Made by a program: the position numbers and the translations under genes. From positions 8,866,001 to 8,930,000 of the forward strand of contig OU612072.1 in assembly GCA_914767715.1 (NCBI GenBank): a stretch of 64,000 bases of DNA, given 5' to 3'. Every line of letters starts with the position of its first letter. The first letter of the stretch is position 1. Under the pieces are notes generated by a model. The model ran no database searches. It saw only the letters and a list, made by a program, of their open reading frames with translations, and had not been told where the DNA came from. Below, piece after piece: positions 46,831 to 59,221 of the stretch. The stretch comes from Membranipora membranacea (lineage: Eukaryota; Bryozoa; Gymnolaemata; Cheilostomatida; Membraniporidae).

Positions 46831-48159
46831 TGGAATTCACAGCGGTCTGGATACCTGGGTTTGTTCAATAAGGATGTCTGTCAAATTGTATTTAGCAGTC
46901 ATTTATCGTGAGTGAGAGGGTTTTAGCCGTGAAATAATGGATAAATAATCCCTTATTGGATGATAAAGACACTGGAACACATGTATAGAACCTGGAATGA
47001 AGTATGGCATTCTCAATATATAAAGCAAAGATTGAATCGAAGCTGAGTGCATGACTGCCTGTGTACAATGATATTGCCTGTTGGTTGGCAGCAAGGACTT
47101 TTCACAATAATGTCAAGTTTCACTTCCTTTATTTCTTGCTGTTTAGTGAGACACAGAAGATTAGTCTGGTCCTAAAAAAGAACGCAAGGTGCCCTAAATC
47201 TGAGAATGTGATACATCTTAGAAACAATAATTCATCTTAGAAGTGTGAGGTAGCCTGGGCAGGCTACCGGGGTGGGTAGGGTTTGTCCCCCCTCCCGTAC
47301 CTACCCACCCGCGACAGCCTGTAGCTTAGCTTGGTATCCGAAGATTATCTTGACACATGATATTCGCTTGTCAACATATCATTCATAACCAGGAATGTGT
47401 GATATTGTTTGCTAAACAGACTTTATTTCCTTCCTTTTTTTTTATTTATTTGTTGAGGTTTTCTAAAAGTTCATAATTAAAGTAAAATAAAAATAACTTG
47501 TTGACCTCACATTAAAATAGATACAAAAAATGACTTGAATGAAAAGATATAAGTGATGGGTGTTACATACACATGGTGAGTAGAATAATGATATGAGAAT
47601 AAAAGAAAAAGCAGAGATAGGCAAACAAAATGCAAGTTAACGACATTAGGTAGGATTAAATGATAATGATTCATGAGGCTGGGTCGATTTAGTTACAAAT
47701 GTTACAAATGTATTTAAAACATTTATTGTTTACTTTGGTCCGTCAGGGAACAAACTGGGAATACAATCCATACAAATTTGTTCTGCGACTTACATCCGTT
47801 GAGATCTTAATAAAGAGCATATAATTATTGGGTTTTGACATTTCCTTCATGATGCATTATACACTATGCGCGAGTCAATAGAGAAATATTCATAGTTACA
47901 CAAAAAGGAGATAATTGCCACATAAGAACATTCGCGTGGTGTATTGTGTTTGAAATAACTTATTGATAAACTAATTACCACAACCAAGAAATGAAAAGCA
48001 AAAGATCATGAATGGAACTTCTGTTGTGAGCCTCCATTCGGAAGCTGACCAGAGATCAGTATGCAGTAATGACATATAGGGATGATATGAATAAATCTTG
48101 CTAGTTCAGAAAAGATTTGTATCATTGACACGAACTATAATGATAATAAATTAATCATT

Positions 48160-48411
48160 TCAATGAATAAAACCACGAAAATGTACCTCAAAGCTTGGGT
48201 TAGTAAATATGTAAATTGGGAAACTCATTGCCAAGTTTGCTGCAAATATTTGATTACCTAGGAAGAAAAACCACCAAGCTGGTAGTTCTTCTGGTTCAAA
48301 CATTAGCCATGAAGCACACACCGATGCTGGCAACCAGCAAACACAATAAGTTAACACAGTTATTGAAACAGTTCTCACTGCTTTGTTCATTCTGGAGCGA
48401 TCTCTACTTCC
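48160..48411 (-). pseudogene. GPCR right copy, TM6-TM7 part
   Basis: Minus frame: RDRSRMNKAVRTVSITVLTY, CVCWLPASVCASW, then FPIYIFTNPSFEVHFRGFIH and stop. This is TM6 with the CWxP motif and TM7. It is separated from TM1-TM5 by a 3.8-kb insertion flanked by the direct repeat CTACTTCC (48404-48411 and 52218-52225). Confidence 0.85.
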
Positions 48412-48448
48412 GGTGTAGTATTGTAAACTGTCCCCCGCGCGAGAACAA

Positions 48449-48600
48449 CCCCGGGACACTTTACAATATTGTAAAGTGTCCCGGGGACACTTTACAATAA
48501 AAACAGGCCTATTGTAAACTGTCCCCCCTATTGTAAACTGTCCCCCCCCTATTGTAAACTGTCCCCCCCTATTGTAAACTGTCCCCCCTATTTGTGACTG
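48449..48600. repeat. Perfect 38-bp palindrome plus ATTGTAAACTGTCCCC repeats
   Basis: CCCCGGGACACTTTACAAT followed directly by its exact reverse complement occupies 48449-48486. Four to five units of CTATTGTAAACTGTCCCCCC follow. The same word TTGTAAACTGTCCC also lies before the palindrome. This is the end structure of a MITE-like element present only in the right arm. Confidence 0.8.
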
Positions 48601-50629
48601 TCCATATCGAGGTCCCAGCTGTTTATCACCATTCTAAATGGGTCAGATCATCTAACTGGAGCATACCATGATGTTCTGGCTGCCACTATGATGGCCAAAG
48701 TTGTACCATGGGGATGGTGGTGGTATCTCATTGAATGAGTGTATAAAGCCTCTTTTTCATATGGTACTTTGTAGATCTATTTTTCGCAAACACTAGTTAT
48801 TTGAAGCTCCTATGATTTAGAGATGTCTGGTTTGCGAAGAAAGGTGCACTAAGCCAACAGTGGATAGATGTGTAGTTGCCACATCACAGAACACACATAC
48901 TTTCTTCATTGCAGGTTCATGAGCCGCGTGAAAATAACCACCCGATTCATTCATCATAAAATCTACCTCCGTCAAGCATTTGCCTAGGAGTGATGGCAGT
49001 CAGTCACAAGTGTGAGCGGGAGAAATAATTACTTTTGAGCTTTTCATATTGTGAGGATGGGTATTGCACTGTAAAATATTGCTTAAGCCGCGCGAAAAAC
49101 CACCCCCCAAGCTGTCTTATAAAGATATCTGTTAAAAAGTCTTAAACATTATGAACCGTGATTTTGCATCCATAATGTGATTGTCATAAGGTGACTGTGT
49201 ACCAAATTTTAGATTAGTAGGTCAGAACTTAATGACATGGTCAAAATGCTAGTGTCATAATGCCATTGCCATAATGCCATGGCCATTATGCCATAGGTTA
49301 TAACACCACTGAACACTATACCAATGCCAAAATACCAGCTGTACAAAACGCCAGTTGTGTCAAAATACCAGTGGACATAAAGCCAGATTGGACATTATAC
49401 CATTTGGGACAACATACCATATCCCAAAATACCATTTCCATAATGCCAACATATGTAATGAAAGAAGATCAAGCCACGCTGTATTTTTTTTGTTAGTTAT
49501 ATTACAGCTGTGAGTTTCTCGGTCAGAGTATGAGGTGGTTCAGCTGGTTAGACCTATCTCCTTCACTGTTCAAGTCTCAAAGTTTCTATGTTTGAATGTT
49601 TTTCTCTGGGGATTGTTGGTCCCCATTCTACTGAAGGCTAGTGTGTGCTACAGAAATTGCAGCCAAATATTGCGTTGTCAACTCTGTGGGTTATGGCAAC
49701 TTGATTGACTCTCTAACTTTGACCAACTTTATGTCTTGCCTTGAAGGGTTTTGTACTGGTCTTGTCTGATGCTAATACCGACCTCATGAAGGCTAGCATG
49801 ATTGAACATAGTGTAGGAAAACTCTGATCATGAGTTCATGAGTATGCAGCTTAGCATGAAATACAATCTTTTCAGCGTCAAGACACTGAAAAATTGACAA
49901 AATTTGACTTAACCTACACAAACATCTGAGGCAAGGCCATTTCTAGAACAGTCATAATGATTATCTTCATATTTGGATATATATATTTATATATCCATAT
50001 CTTGTTCATAGCTTTCAACCTGATACCCAGACATTTGGCAACATATTACAAAGCCTAGTTTTTCTTTTTAATCGCAACAAGTATAAACTTTTCTGATATG
50101 TTTTATCCCTTAGTACTCATCGTATCCGCTATGCACCACTTGACCAGAGACGCCCCACCAACGCGACTGTGAGTTTGCACCCTGGCCCTCCCCAAACTCC
50201 CAAAATGAACAAGGACCTCTCTCCTTGCTTGTTATTTGTGTTAATAAATTCAAGTTTGTTGGATCAAGCGTTGTATTTATGGTTTGTTACCATATTTAAA
50301 ATATTTTGAATTGAGTTTGATTTTAATAAAAGTTTCAAAATTCTGTATTCAAAAAGCATTTGTAATGGCATGATTTTTAGTTTTTCAAAATTATTAGAAA
50401 TGTGACCCCTGGTCTAATTCCCTTGATGACATGCAAAGCATTTTTTTGTAGAGTCGTATCTGGCTATCACTTGCATCGCCCCAGAACTCTAATTCTAATG
50501 CTGGACCGAGTGCTTGTTTCATCATCAGGGTTAAATTTAATTCCTTTTTCAGGCTTCTAAAATGTTCATGGAATGTCGTGTTGTTCTGTTCCTTTTTCTT
50601 CTAAAATATTTCTCAAATAAAATGAGCTT

Positions 50630-50885
50630 TTAATCTTCTGGTCAAAAATTTTGTTTGGGGTTTCAAAAAGGTTTTCTCATAGTTTATCACAAGACAGTTG
50701 GTGGTACACCATTCATTTATCGGAGGTAAATTTATCTTCGAAGTTTCAGGTTCAGTACTAAAAATATTAGTATTGTCAGCAAAAAGTATTCAATTTAGAT
50801 CAGGTGATGCACTTAAAAGGTCAATATTATAAATTATAAATAGTGCTGGCCCGAGAACCGAACCCTGGGGAGAAGCGATCATGAC
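50630..50885 (-). pseudogene. Reverse transcriptase palm fragment in the composite insertion
   Basis: Minus strand: SPQGSVLGPALFIIYNIDLL, an in-frame stop, then ILFADNTNIF, then EWCTTNCLVINYEKT. The catalytic YxDD motif is changed to FADN. It is a LINE-type relic within the fold-back element. Confidence 0.8.
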
Positions 50886-52225
50886 AGGCAGTAAAACTGT
50901 TCTCCACTCAAAATCAAATGTTAAATCAAACAGAAAAAGTGGGGTGCTTGACCAAGGAGTTAGAGACAACTCCTTGGTATGGCCAAAGTATAATTTAGTG
51001 TCCTGTATGCCGACCTGCGCATCACAACAGTGGTGGGTTATATTTTGGCATACATATCTATGTAGGAGAGTTTTGTTCTACACTATTATAGTCACTCATT
51101 TTGTTATATTACTAAGTTTAATTTACGCAAGTTTTGTCAGTTTTCAGTCCCGCAGGTAACAAAATAATCTTACATTTGCCAATAATTCCAAATTTTGTGG
51201 CAAAGGTTCTGTACAACAAGCTCTATGCTGTGTATTACAGCTTAGATGCTTGTGCTATCTGGATGATTATTCTCAGATTTTCCATAGTAAATTGCACGTA
51301 ATTTGGTGGTTTATCATAATTAAACTAGTGAATTTCTGTTTTGAACATATACAATTCTCAACATTCTCATTAAATGGAATCAAAAGAAGTTTCGTTGTAA
51401 TTCTATTTCAGAAAAACAAAAACTTTGCCTAGTAACACCACATTTTGACGAAACGGTTCTAAAATTGGCTTTCATATCTTAAAGTAGGAAAACAAATTTT
51501 GAGATGAAAAAAACTTATCTATATCCTCATTATCATATTATACTAAATGTATAACATGAAATTCAAGTTGTGAACGTCCGGTGTGTCACAAACCCCTATA
51601 AAATGACTTTGCCTAATACTAACTATGGCCATGGCCTAACCGTGAAAGTTCATTTTGGGTGAACAGATTTTTTATTTTTGTTGTCTTATCAAGTCATTAG
51701 TAGCATGAGTCTCCAGGGCAGCGACGAGTCAAGGCTTGGCTTTCGAAAAAAAGTTGGTAGTAATCCAGAGTTATTGTCATATTATTCTAGAGAATATTTG
51801 GGAAATATTTGTTACTAGCTCTCAGTTTGTGGCCCCAACAAACCCCAGATATCATCAAAATTGAACTAAGAAACTTTATGACTTGCAGCTGAGCCACCTC
51901 CAACTCTCAATGAGCAACTGGCAGCCGTAATACAACTAACATACAAAAAATACAGTGTGGCTTGATCTCCTTTGGTTACATATTTTGGTATTATGGCAAT
52001 GGTAATTTGGGATATGGTATGTTGTCCCAAATGGTATTGTGTCAAATCTGGCTTTATGTCCACTGGTATTTTGACAAAACTGGCGTTTTGTACAACTGGT
52101 ATTTTGGCATTGGTATAGTGTTCAGTGGCGTTATAACCTATGGCATTATGGCAATGGCATTATGTCACTAGCATTTTGTCCCAATGGCATTTGACCATGG
52201 CATTTTGACACGGAATCCTACTTCC

Positions 52226-52836
52226 TAACTTCATCACTTTCACCAGAATGTATACATTGGTAGCTCCTTCAATGATGAAGGGTATCAACACAAAAACAAT
52301 GGCATTGAGTGCGCACCCCACAATATCTTTTGCGTCCACATGAATTATACAGCTAGGAAGGTAAGGCTGAAAATGAATGTCAATCAGGTTAACAATTTGT
52401 AGGATGAATATTAGCGCTACCGACAGAATATAACACAGACTGATCATAAGACAAACGATGACCCTAAAGTTTGGTTTGTGTTTAAAAGCTCGATACTTGA
52501 TTGGATCAAATATTAAACACCAGCGATCAACACGCATGGCGGTGTGAATAGAGGCTGTGCCTCCTAATGCTGCTTGTGTGATGGCTCCGAGAAGTTGACA
52601 TTGATTGACAGAGATACGCCACCATTGATTGCGATTCCAGAAGTAATGCTGTTCACTACGAACATGACCAAATCTAGTCCTACCAGAGCAAACATGTAGA
52701 GCTGCTGATGTCAAAGTTTTCTTATGCGGCAGAATGTAAGAACTACTAGGTTATTACCAGTAAGTATCAGTATGCTAATAACAGTAGTCACAGCAGCCAG
52801 CGCTTGAGGCAGTAAAGAGGTATATGATATAAACAT
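52226..52836 (-). pseudogene. GPCR right copy, TM1-TM5 part
   Basis: From ATG at 52836 the minus strand encodes TM1. It then has a TGA where the left arm reads TTA (AAACTTTGACATCAG), and the same frameshift between TM2 and the first loop as the left copy. After that comes a 184-codon frame with TM3 (LLGAITQAALGGTASIH), DRW, TM4 (VIVCLMISLCYILSVALIF), the second extracellular loop and TM5 (IVFVLIPFIIEGATNVYIL). It is a more complete receptor than the left copy but also dead. Confidence 0.85.
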
Positions 52837-53040
52837 TGTAAGATCTTTCCGAGCATTCTAGAGCAAGCATCGGATGTAAGCCAGAGGCTTGCGATGACGA
52901 CTGTAACCAAACAATGATAAGTTGTACATGTTGTTGTTCTTGGTGCACACACTGGATAATTATACATATCAGCAAAGAATTTCATCAAGTGGACACATTA
53001 AGACAGTTTTCTCCATTTGACTTATGTATATATATTTGAA

Positions 53041-53110
53041 TGTTTCCTCATGCGACAGAACGTAAGAACTACTAGTATATTACAAGTAAGTATCAGTATG
53101 CTTCTTAACC
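53041..53110 (-). pseudogene. GPCR TM1 fragment (right arm)
   Basis: Counterpart of 28805-28875, again directly beside the reverse transcriptase palm. This shows that the retrotransposon insertion into a second GPCR copy predates the arm duplication. Confidence 0.6.
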
Positions 53111-53159
53111 TGTAGAACACAAAGAACAATAGCCAACAATATCACATCTAAAGCAATCA

Positions 53160-53371
53160 CAACATATACAGGAACACCACAAGGCTCTGTACTCTGTCCT
53201 CTATTGTTCTCCATAATTATACAAATCGTCTTGTCTCTGAGTGCAGTAACGTCACCATTCTCATATATGCAGACGACACCTGCATAATATGATGTATCTC
53301 AGATAATAACGATCTGCAGGCTTTTTTCAAAGAGATTAACAGAGTGTCAACATTATGTAAACAACCAGATC
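53160..53371 (+). pseudogene. Non-LTR reverse transcriptase, palm part (right arm)
   Basis: Reads TYTGTPQGSVLCPLLF and, in a shifted frame, ILIYADDTCI, then NNDLQAFFKEINRVST. It is the upstream half of the element continued at 54746-55195 and is interrupted by the hAT element. Confidence 0.85.
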
Positions 53372-54737
53372 CAGGGACATAGGGAGTACCTCCGACTCCC
53401 GGCCTATCGGGGGTTGAATTTACAACTCCAGATTTTTGGGGGTTGAATAGATCTGGAGTTTAGAGAGAAGATCTGGGGTTGAAAAGTATAAAAGACTAAA
53501 ATAAGCTCAAACTCACTTTCTATTACATTAAAGTGGTGTTGGGGAGCCCCAACAGTCCCCAAAAACATTGGGGTAAGTGTTTTTTGTGTTGGAGTAGGCC
53601 CAACGCTCCATCATCAGCATTGGGGTGGGTTAAACTGCAATGAATGTCAATTCTGATACATAAGTTTCTTCTCTTATTTCGGGCTGTCAAGGACCGTTAC
53701 TAGGGACGTTTATTCAAGTCTCTTCTCAAAGATTTTAGACAAAAATCTTTTATTCAGAACATGCTTCTTGAAATTATTACCTCTCACCCACAAAATCGAT
53801 CTGTTGTGTGTTCATCTGGATGTTGGCCAGGTCAGTCGAAAGGTCATAGCTTGATATTCACATGTTTACAGATTTTTGATGGGGAGAGTGCACATTTGAC
53901 TCTGTTCTATGGAAACAATCCAATATTCTTGCTAAAGCAAATTTCAAGCTCAGTGGTTTTTCCATGAGTGTCCATGCTTTCCTATTTTTTCAATGGAATA
54001 GCAACAATCTCTTCTGAATTTCAAGTTTCCAAGACTAAGAGGTAAGTTAATTCTAATATATTCCAATGTGGATGTGCTCCTGACCAATTGATTAAGATTG
54101 TTTGGTGGGTGGATAGAGGAAGCCGTTTCTCTCTCAGTCTCATTCCTCTTACTCACTTCACCCAACCAAACTGTGCACCTTTCAATTCATGTTAATAACC
54201 TGAACCTACTCATTCACCACCATCATCATACTTGTGTTCTAGCTGGTTGTCTCTCTGAGTGATAAAACTCCAATGACTTATTGGAAATTTGCAGGCACAC
54301 TACTATGCCTAGCAGGTGTTTGTATGAGGGAATGAAGAAGAGTTGGTTATTCAAAGCAAAGGACATGTTCATTTTAAGCAGGTTAAGTTATGTTTGCAAG
54401 CCAAATCGAGATAGAATCATCATTTTATGGTGCAATCAGGGAGAATGGTGGTCAGTTCAAATTACATGCATGATACTGCTGAGAGGAAGTACATGCAAGG
54501 TGTTACTCCTTGGTACTTGTCACTACACATTACTAGTTGGCCCTTGACTGCCTCGAGGGCACAGGCCTCCTTATCATAAATGACGTGGTGGTCTGTGGGG
54601 TGGGGAAAGAGAGGAGACATCTCTTCTTTTTTCAGAAAGTTGGAATTAAACCCCAGATCAATAAGCTCAACCCCAGATCTTTTCTACCCCAGATTTTTAC
54701 TTGCCAACTCCAGACCCAAAAACTCAATACGCCCCTG
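53372..54737. mobile_element. hAT-type element, right-arm copy, 1366 bp
   Basis: It starts CAGGGACATAGGGAG and ends CTCAATACGCCCCTG, flanked by ACCAGATC (53364-53371 and 54738-54745). Same insertion site as 23139-28527 but without the nested 4.0-kb element, so the empty site of the nested element is visible near 54448. Short frames here (54281-54547, 54537-54700) have no recognised transposase motif. Confidence 0.85.
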
Positions 54738-54745
54738 ACCAGATC

Positions 54746-55195
54746 TATCTTTAAATCCAAAACACAAGAAATGCTTTTGTGTACCAAAAGAGATAAACCC
54801 GACAGTACAACTCTGCAATTAGATGGTATAGAAATTGAATTATGTGATAATTTTAAGTGCTGGGAGTTTTAATTGATAATAAATTACGTTTTGAGTCTGT
54901 GTTGATAATCTTGTTACTAAAGCCTCTCAGAGGATGCATATCATTAAAAACTTTTGTCAGTTGTCACACTAGTACCAAACTTCTCTCATCAATGCTATTT
55001 AAAAGTTTTATTATTTCTATTCTCACATACTGTCTGCCTATTTTGTATGCATCCATTTATGCTAAAGACAAGAAACGACTGAGAAAGTTTTTTAAAGACT
55101 CTAACCATCTAAATATTCAAAACATAATTGAACAATCTTTCTCGCAACCCAAGCAAATTCAGTCAAATATAAGAAAACTATGGAGGCACCGAAAG
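54746..55195 (+). pseudogene. Non-LTR reverse transcriptase, 3' part (right arm)
   Basis: Encodes KTQEMLLCTKRDKPDSTTLQ, LDGIEIELCDNFKC, then after a one-base loss LGVLIDNKLRFES and SILTYCLPILYASIYAKDKK. It matches 22672-23130 on the other arm. Broken by the hAT insertion and frameshifts. Confidence 0.85.
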
Positions 55196-55742
55196 TAGTT
55201 ATTGCCTTCATGGTGCAGTATTAACCCAAACAGGAATATTTTACTAAAGCGGGATACCTCCATTTATTTAATTTGGTTCCCTGACTAAGACAGATCAGAG
55301 AGAAAGTTGTTGGAAACAAAATAACCCAGCATAAAATGGATGGGGAATGTTTTACAAAGATTTCATTCATTCAGTAGCACCCACCATAAACTATCAATGC
55401 AGGCAATGGTTTGTTTTGCAGATGTAGCCATAGATTACCACAGGAGACATTTTATGATTTGGATCCTCCCTGGATGCAATCTTGAGCGATCTTCTTTGAT
55501 CCTGGAAAGAGAAGTATACATTTATACATTTATCAATTTTCGCTAAGAAGGCCTGTAGTATGTCTTCTACAGATAGCTTTGTTTTGTTTCATCAAGCATA
55601 GTACAAACTTCAATGAGGTCAATTTAGAAAACTGTTTCCTGTTTATGACATATACATGTGTAGGAACCCATGTCTCGATTCTCACAAACATTCATAAAGG
55701 GTTTCAAATATCGGAAATTGCCTAACAAAAATGTCCCTTTTT

Positions 55743-57440
55743 TACCATGGCCCATAACTGCCAAACCTTATTGTTCACAGAAAACACCTACTCATTTTTT
55801 GTCTGAGCAGGATTTGCCTATGTGCTCAGAGCAAACACCTACTAGATTTTCTTTATACCTGATTTTGGCTATCAGTTCAGAGTAAAAGCATTGTAGTTCA
55901 GAGAGAACGCATGCTATTTTCTAAAGTGCTTGATTTAGCCTATGAGTTCAGAGTAAAAGCATGGTAGTTCAGAAAAAATGCATGCTATTTTTTTACAGTG
56001 CTTGCTTTTGACTATGAGTTCAGAGGAAACACATAGTAGTTCAGAGAAAATTCATGCTAATGTTTAACAGTTGACTGATTTTGGCTATGAGCTCAGAGAA
56101 AACACCCATGTGCTCAGAGAAAACACCCATGTGCTCAGAGAAAACACATGCTAATTTTTCAACAGTTGACTGATTTTGGCTATGAGCTCAGAGTAAACAC
56201 CTATATGCCCAGAGAAAACCCCCATATGCTCAGAGAAAACACCCATGTGCTCAGAGAAAACACCCATGTGCTCAGAGAAAACACCCATGTGCTCAGAGAA
56301 AACACCCATGTGCCCAGAGAAAACACCCATGTGCCCAGAGAAAACACCCATGTGCTCAGAGATCCTGATGTATACAAAGACTATTTCAGACTGCATAACG
56401 ATCCTTTAGGGCGACCTATATCACAATGTGAATACTACTATATGATATTGGAATGTGAAAGTAATGGAAGTGTGACTTACTACTAGGGATGATGGAGCGT
56501 ACCACAAGTCAATTCCCGCCATAATAAACCCTGAATGAACAGATTCAAGGTTTATTTGTGGAAGGCTTGAAGCAGGGAAAGTGCTAGCCTGTCTTGACAA
56601 GCTTTGTCTGGGGTCAAGCAGAAAAAAAAACAGGGTGTTTTCTCTCAAACTACTAGGTATTTTCTCTTAGCACATAGGTGATTGCTCTGACCTATGAGGT
56701 ATTTGCTGTGAGCTCATAGCCAAAATCAGTCAACTGTTAAAATTTAGCATGTGTTTTGTATGAGCACATAGGTGTTTTCTCTGGGCATATAGGTGTTTTC
56801 TCTGAGCTCATGGCCAAAATCAGTCAACTGTTAAAATTTAGCATGTGTTTTCTCTGAGCACATAGGTGTTTTCTCTGGGCATATAGGTGTTTTCTCTGAG
56901 CTCATAGCCAAAATCAGTCAACTGTTAAAATTTAGCATGTGTTTTCTCTGAGCACATAGGTGTTTTCTCTGGGCATATAGGTGTTTTCTCTGAGCTCATA
57001 GCCAAAATCAGTCAACTGTTAAAAATTAGCATGTGTTTTCTCTGAGCACATGGGTGTTTTCTCTGAGCACATGGGTGTTTGCTCTGAGCTCATAGCCAAA
57101 ATCAGTCTACTGTTAAAAATTAACATGAATTTTCTCTGAACTACTATGTGTTTCCTCTGAACTCATAGCCAAAATCAAGCACTGTGAAAAAAATAGCATG
57201 CATTTTCTCTGAACTACCATGCTTTTACTCTGAACTCATAGCCAAAATCAAGCACTTTAAAACAATAGCATGCGTTTTCTCTGAACTACTATGCTTTTAC
57301 TCTGAACTGATAGCCAAAATCAGGTGCTAAAGAAAATCTAGTAGGTGTTTGCTCTGAGCACATAGACAAATCCTACTCACAAAAAAAAATAGTAGGTGTT
57401 TTCTGTGAACAATAAGGTTTGGCAGTTATGGGCCATGGTA
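55743..57440. mobile_element. 1.7-kb fold-back element built of short tandem repeats (right arm only)
   Basis: It begins TACCATGGCCCATAACTGCC and ends with its reverse complement. Both arms are arrays of GTGCTCAGAGAAAACACCCAT and longer units such as TTTTGGCTATGAGCTCAGAG, running in opposite directions around a unique core at about 56370-56640. The left arm (near 21905) shows the empty site, with CCCTTTTTATATTCATATG uninterrupted. Flanking CTTTTTA-like sequence on both sides suggests a 6-8 bp target duplication. A 112-codon frame (56148-56486) with RENTHVL repeats is a product of the array. Confidence 0.85.
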
Positions 57441-59221
57441 CTTTTTATCTTCATATGTACAAGGAATTATGCTTCGGTGTTTTAAAAGGATATTGCAACG
57501 TGGCCAGGCAATTGATGGTATTTCTTTACTGCTGAGCTCTGAATGCACACAAATGCCAAATAAGGAAGTGGTCACAAGTGAGCCCTCTGGATCTTTCATT
57601 TAGTATGGGCAGCACTTTTGAAAGCAAAGTATTATGGTCACCTTGCTTGAATTTGTTGCTTTCCAGGCCTTTCAATTAAGCTCATTATTTCCTGAATCTA
57701 TGAATATACCTAGTGCGTGCGTTGAAAAAACACGGAGGGATTTCCCCTCCTTTTGATCAGAACTGAATTGAGGCGGCATGATAACACAGATTAATTTATA
57801 GGTGCAGGAGCCACCTAGCAACTAAAAGCATAGAGGGTTGCATGATTATCACAAAGGTTGCTACACATTTGTGGTGAAAATGAACCGCCGGAAGCAAGGA
57901 AATTGCAATAATATCCTATGGGCTCTGTTATATCATCACATAAATGCCTCAGCACCCACTGAATACCAGCATTTTTGGACAAAAAGTGGCTGGAACCAAA
58001 ATTGCTTTCATCACTTGTAGTGATAGAAGTAACCTATCACTTTTTTATGGTTGATGACTAGATCAAAACTCCATCAATTACTGAGCACCCACTAAATACC
58101 AGCCATTGTGGACAGGTCAGGAAATCAATAGAGTTCTAAATCAATCATCTGTGTTTGCATTCTTAATTGCTCGTATAACCTAAACTGTTATTAGAGATAG
58201 ACAAATATTTTCTGATAACAGGTATAAACAGCTATTTATTGTCAAATTAAAAGCAAAATCTTCAGATTAATTCCTATTTTGTATATAGAGAAAAGAGTTG
58301 TTATGGTTTTGGTATCTGCATAAACTATGACGGACGTTTCTTTGTTGCTTATTATTTCAGGAACATCGATTCAATAATCATATAACTTATATCAGCTAAG
58401 TTGTGAAAATTCAAACAGCTGAGAAATTGTCTTATCGGTTTGTACATATCAATTGTGTGGCTCATTAAACTGAAATGGGTTTCTCTATAGCAACACAAGC
58501 ATATAATTATTAAGTAGTATATCTTATTTGAACCATGTCAAATATTTGACACCCAAGCAGAGCAGTCACCCATAAATTGGAATTGATTACCATATTCATG
58601 TCAGTATTGAGTCCCTCTTTTTGCTGAACAATTGGACAACATTTAACGAAAATAGAAAGCTTTTCTCAAATCTGTTGACACTTTAGGCAGTCTATTACAA
58701 CCAAAAATACTGTATGTTAAGGATTCTCTCTAAATGCATTGGTGTAGGTTGGCAGGGGTAGATTTTTGTTTGTGTTGGTCTTCGTAGGCTGGCATGAAAT
58801 GTCGTTGACTGGTTAGGTGAATAAGGCTGAGCAACTCAAAAAATCTCCCTGACCCTTACTGGTACAAAACAAAATCCATCTCAATGAAGCATAAATCATA
58901 ACCATATCGGGGAAAACCTTATGCAAACAAATATATTTTAAATATTGTTTGTACTGAACCAAAAGAAACATTTGGAGAGGGGCAAGCTGGTATTATTTTT
59001 AAACTGTCATACTAAAAATAGCGTAACATATAATGTGATACGCTCTGATGACCATAATTATTGAACTGTATAATGCTTCTAACCCTGTCTCAAGCCACAC
59101 CCCCATGCCATGAAAACAAATATCCGATCACCGGCAGGGACTCGAAATGTCATTTCAAGTTTTGTCTGTGTTCAGCGCCTGAGGAATCGCTCTGCACCAA
59201 AAAAATCTCCTCTTTACATTC
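57441..59221. other. Right B arm DNA, no recognised gene
   Basis: Matches about 20260-21900 of the left arm. The CAGCACCCACTGAATACCAGC-type repeat occurs twice here (about 57945 and 58085), against once on the left. Nothing codes recognisably. Confidence 0.45.

Larger units (their letters stand above)
48412..52217. mobile_element. 3.8-kb composite insertion in the GPCR with 8-bp flanking duplication
   Basis: Direct octamers CTACTTCC flank the insert. Joining the flanks across one octamer restores the TM5-loop-TM6 reading frame (VMKLGSRDRSRMNKAVRT). The inner part (about 49230-52217) has inverted arms of about 370 bp at 49230-49610 and 51850-52217, full of GGCATTATGG/GGTATTTTGG words, so it is a fold-back element. 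The outer part (48412-49229) holds a different short-repeat element that seems to have replaced one end. The 8-bp duplication points to hAT-type integration. Confidence 0.7.

Noticed and set aside
56148-56486. 112-codon frame with RENTHVL repeats
   Set aside because: It is a translation of the fold-back element's tandem units, matched by an equally open antisense frame.
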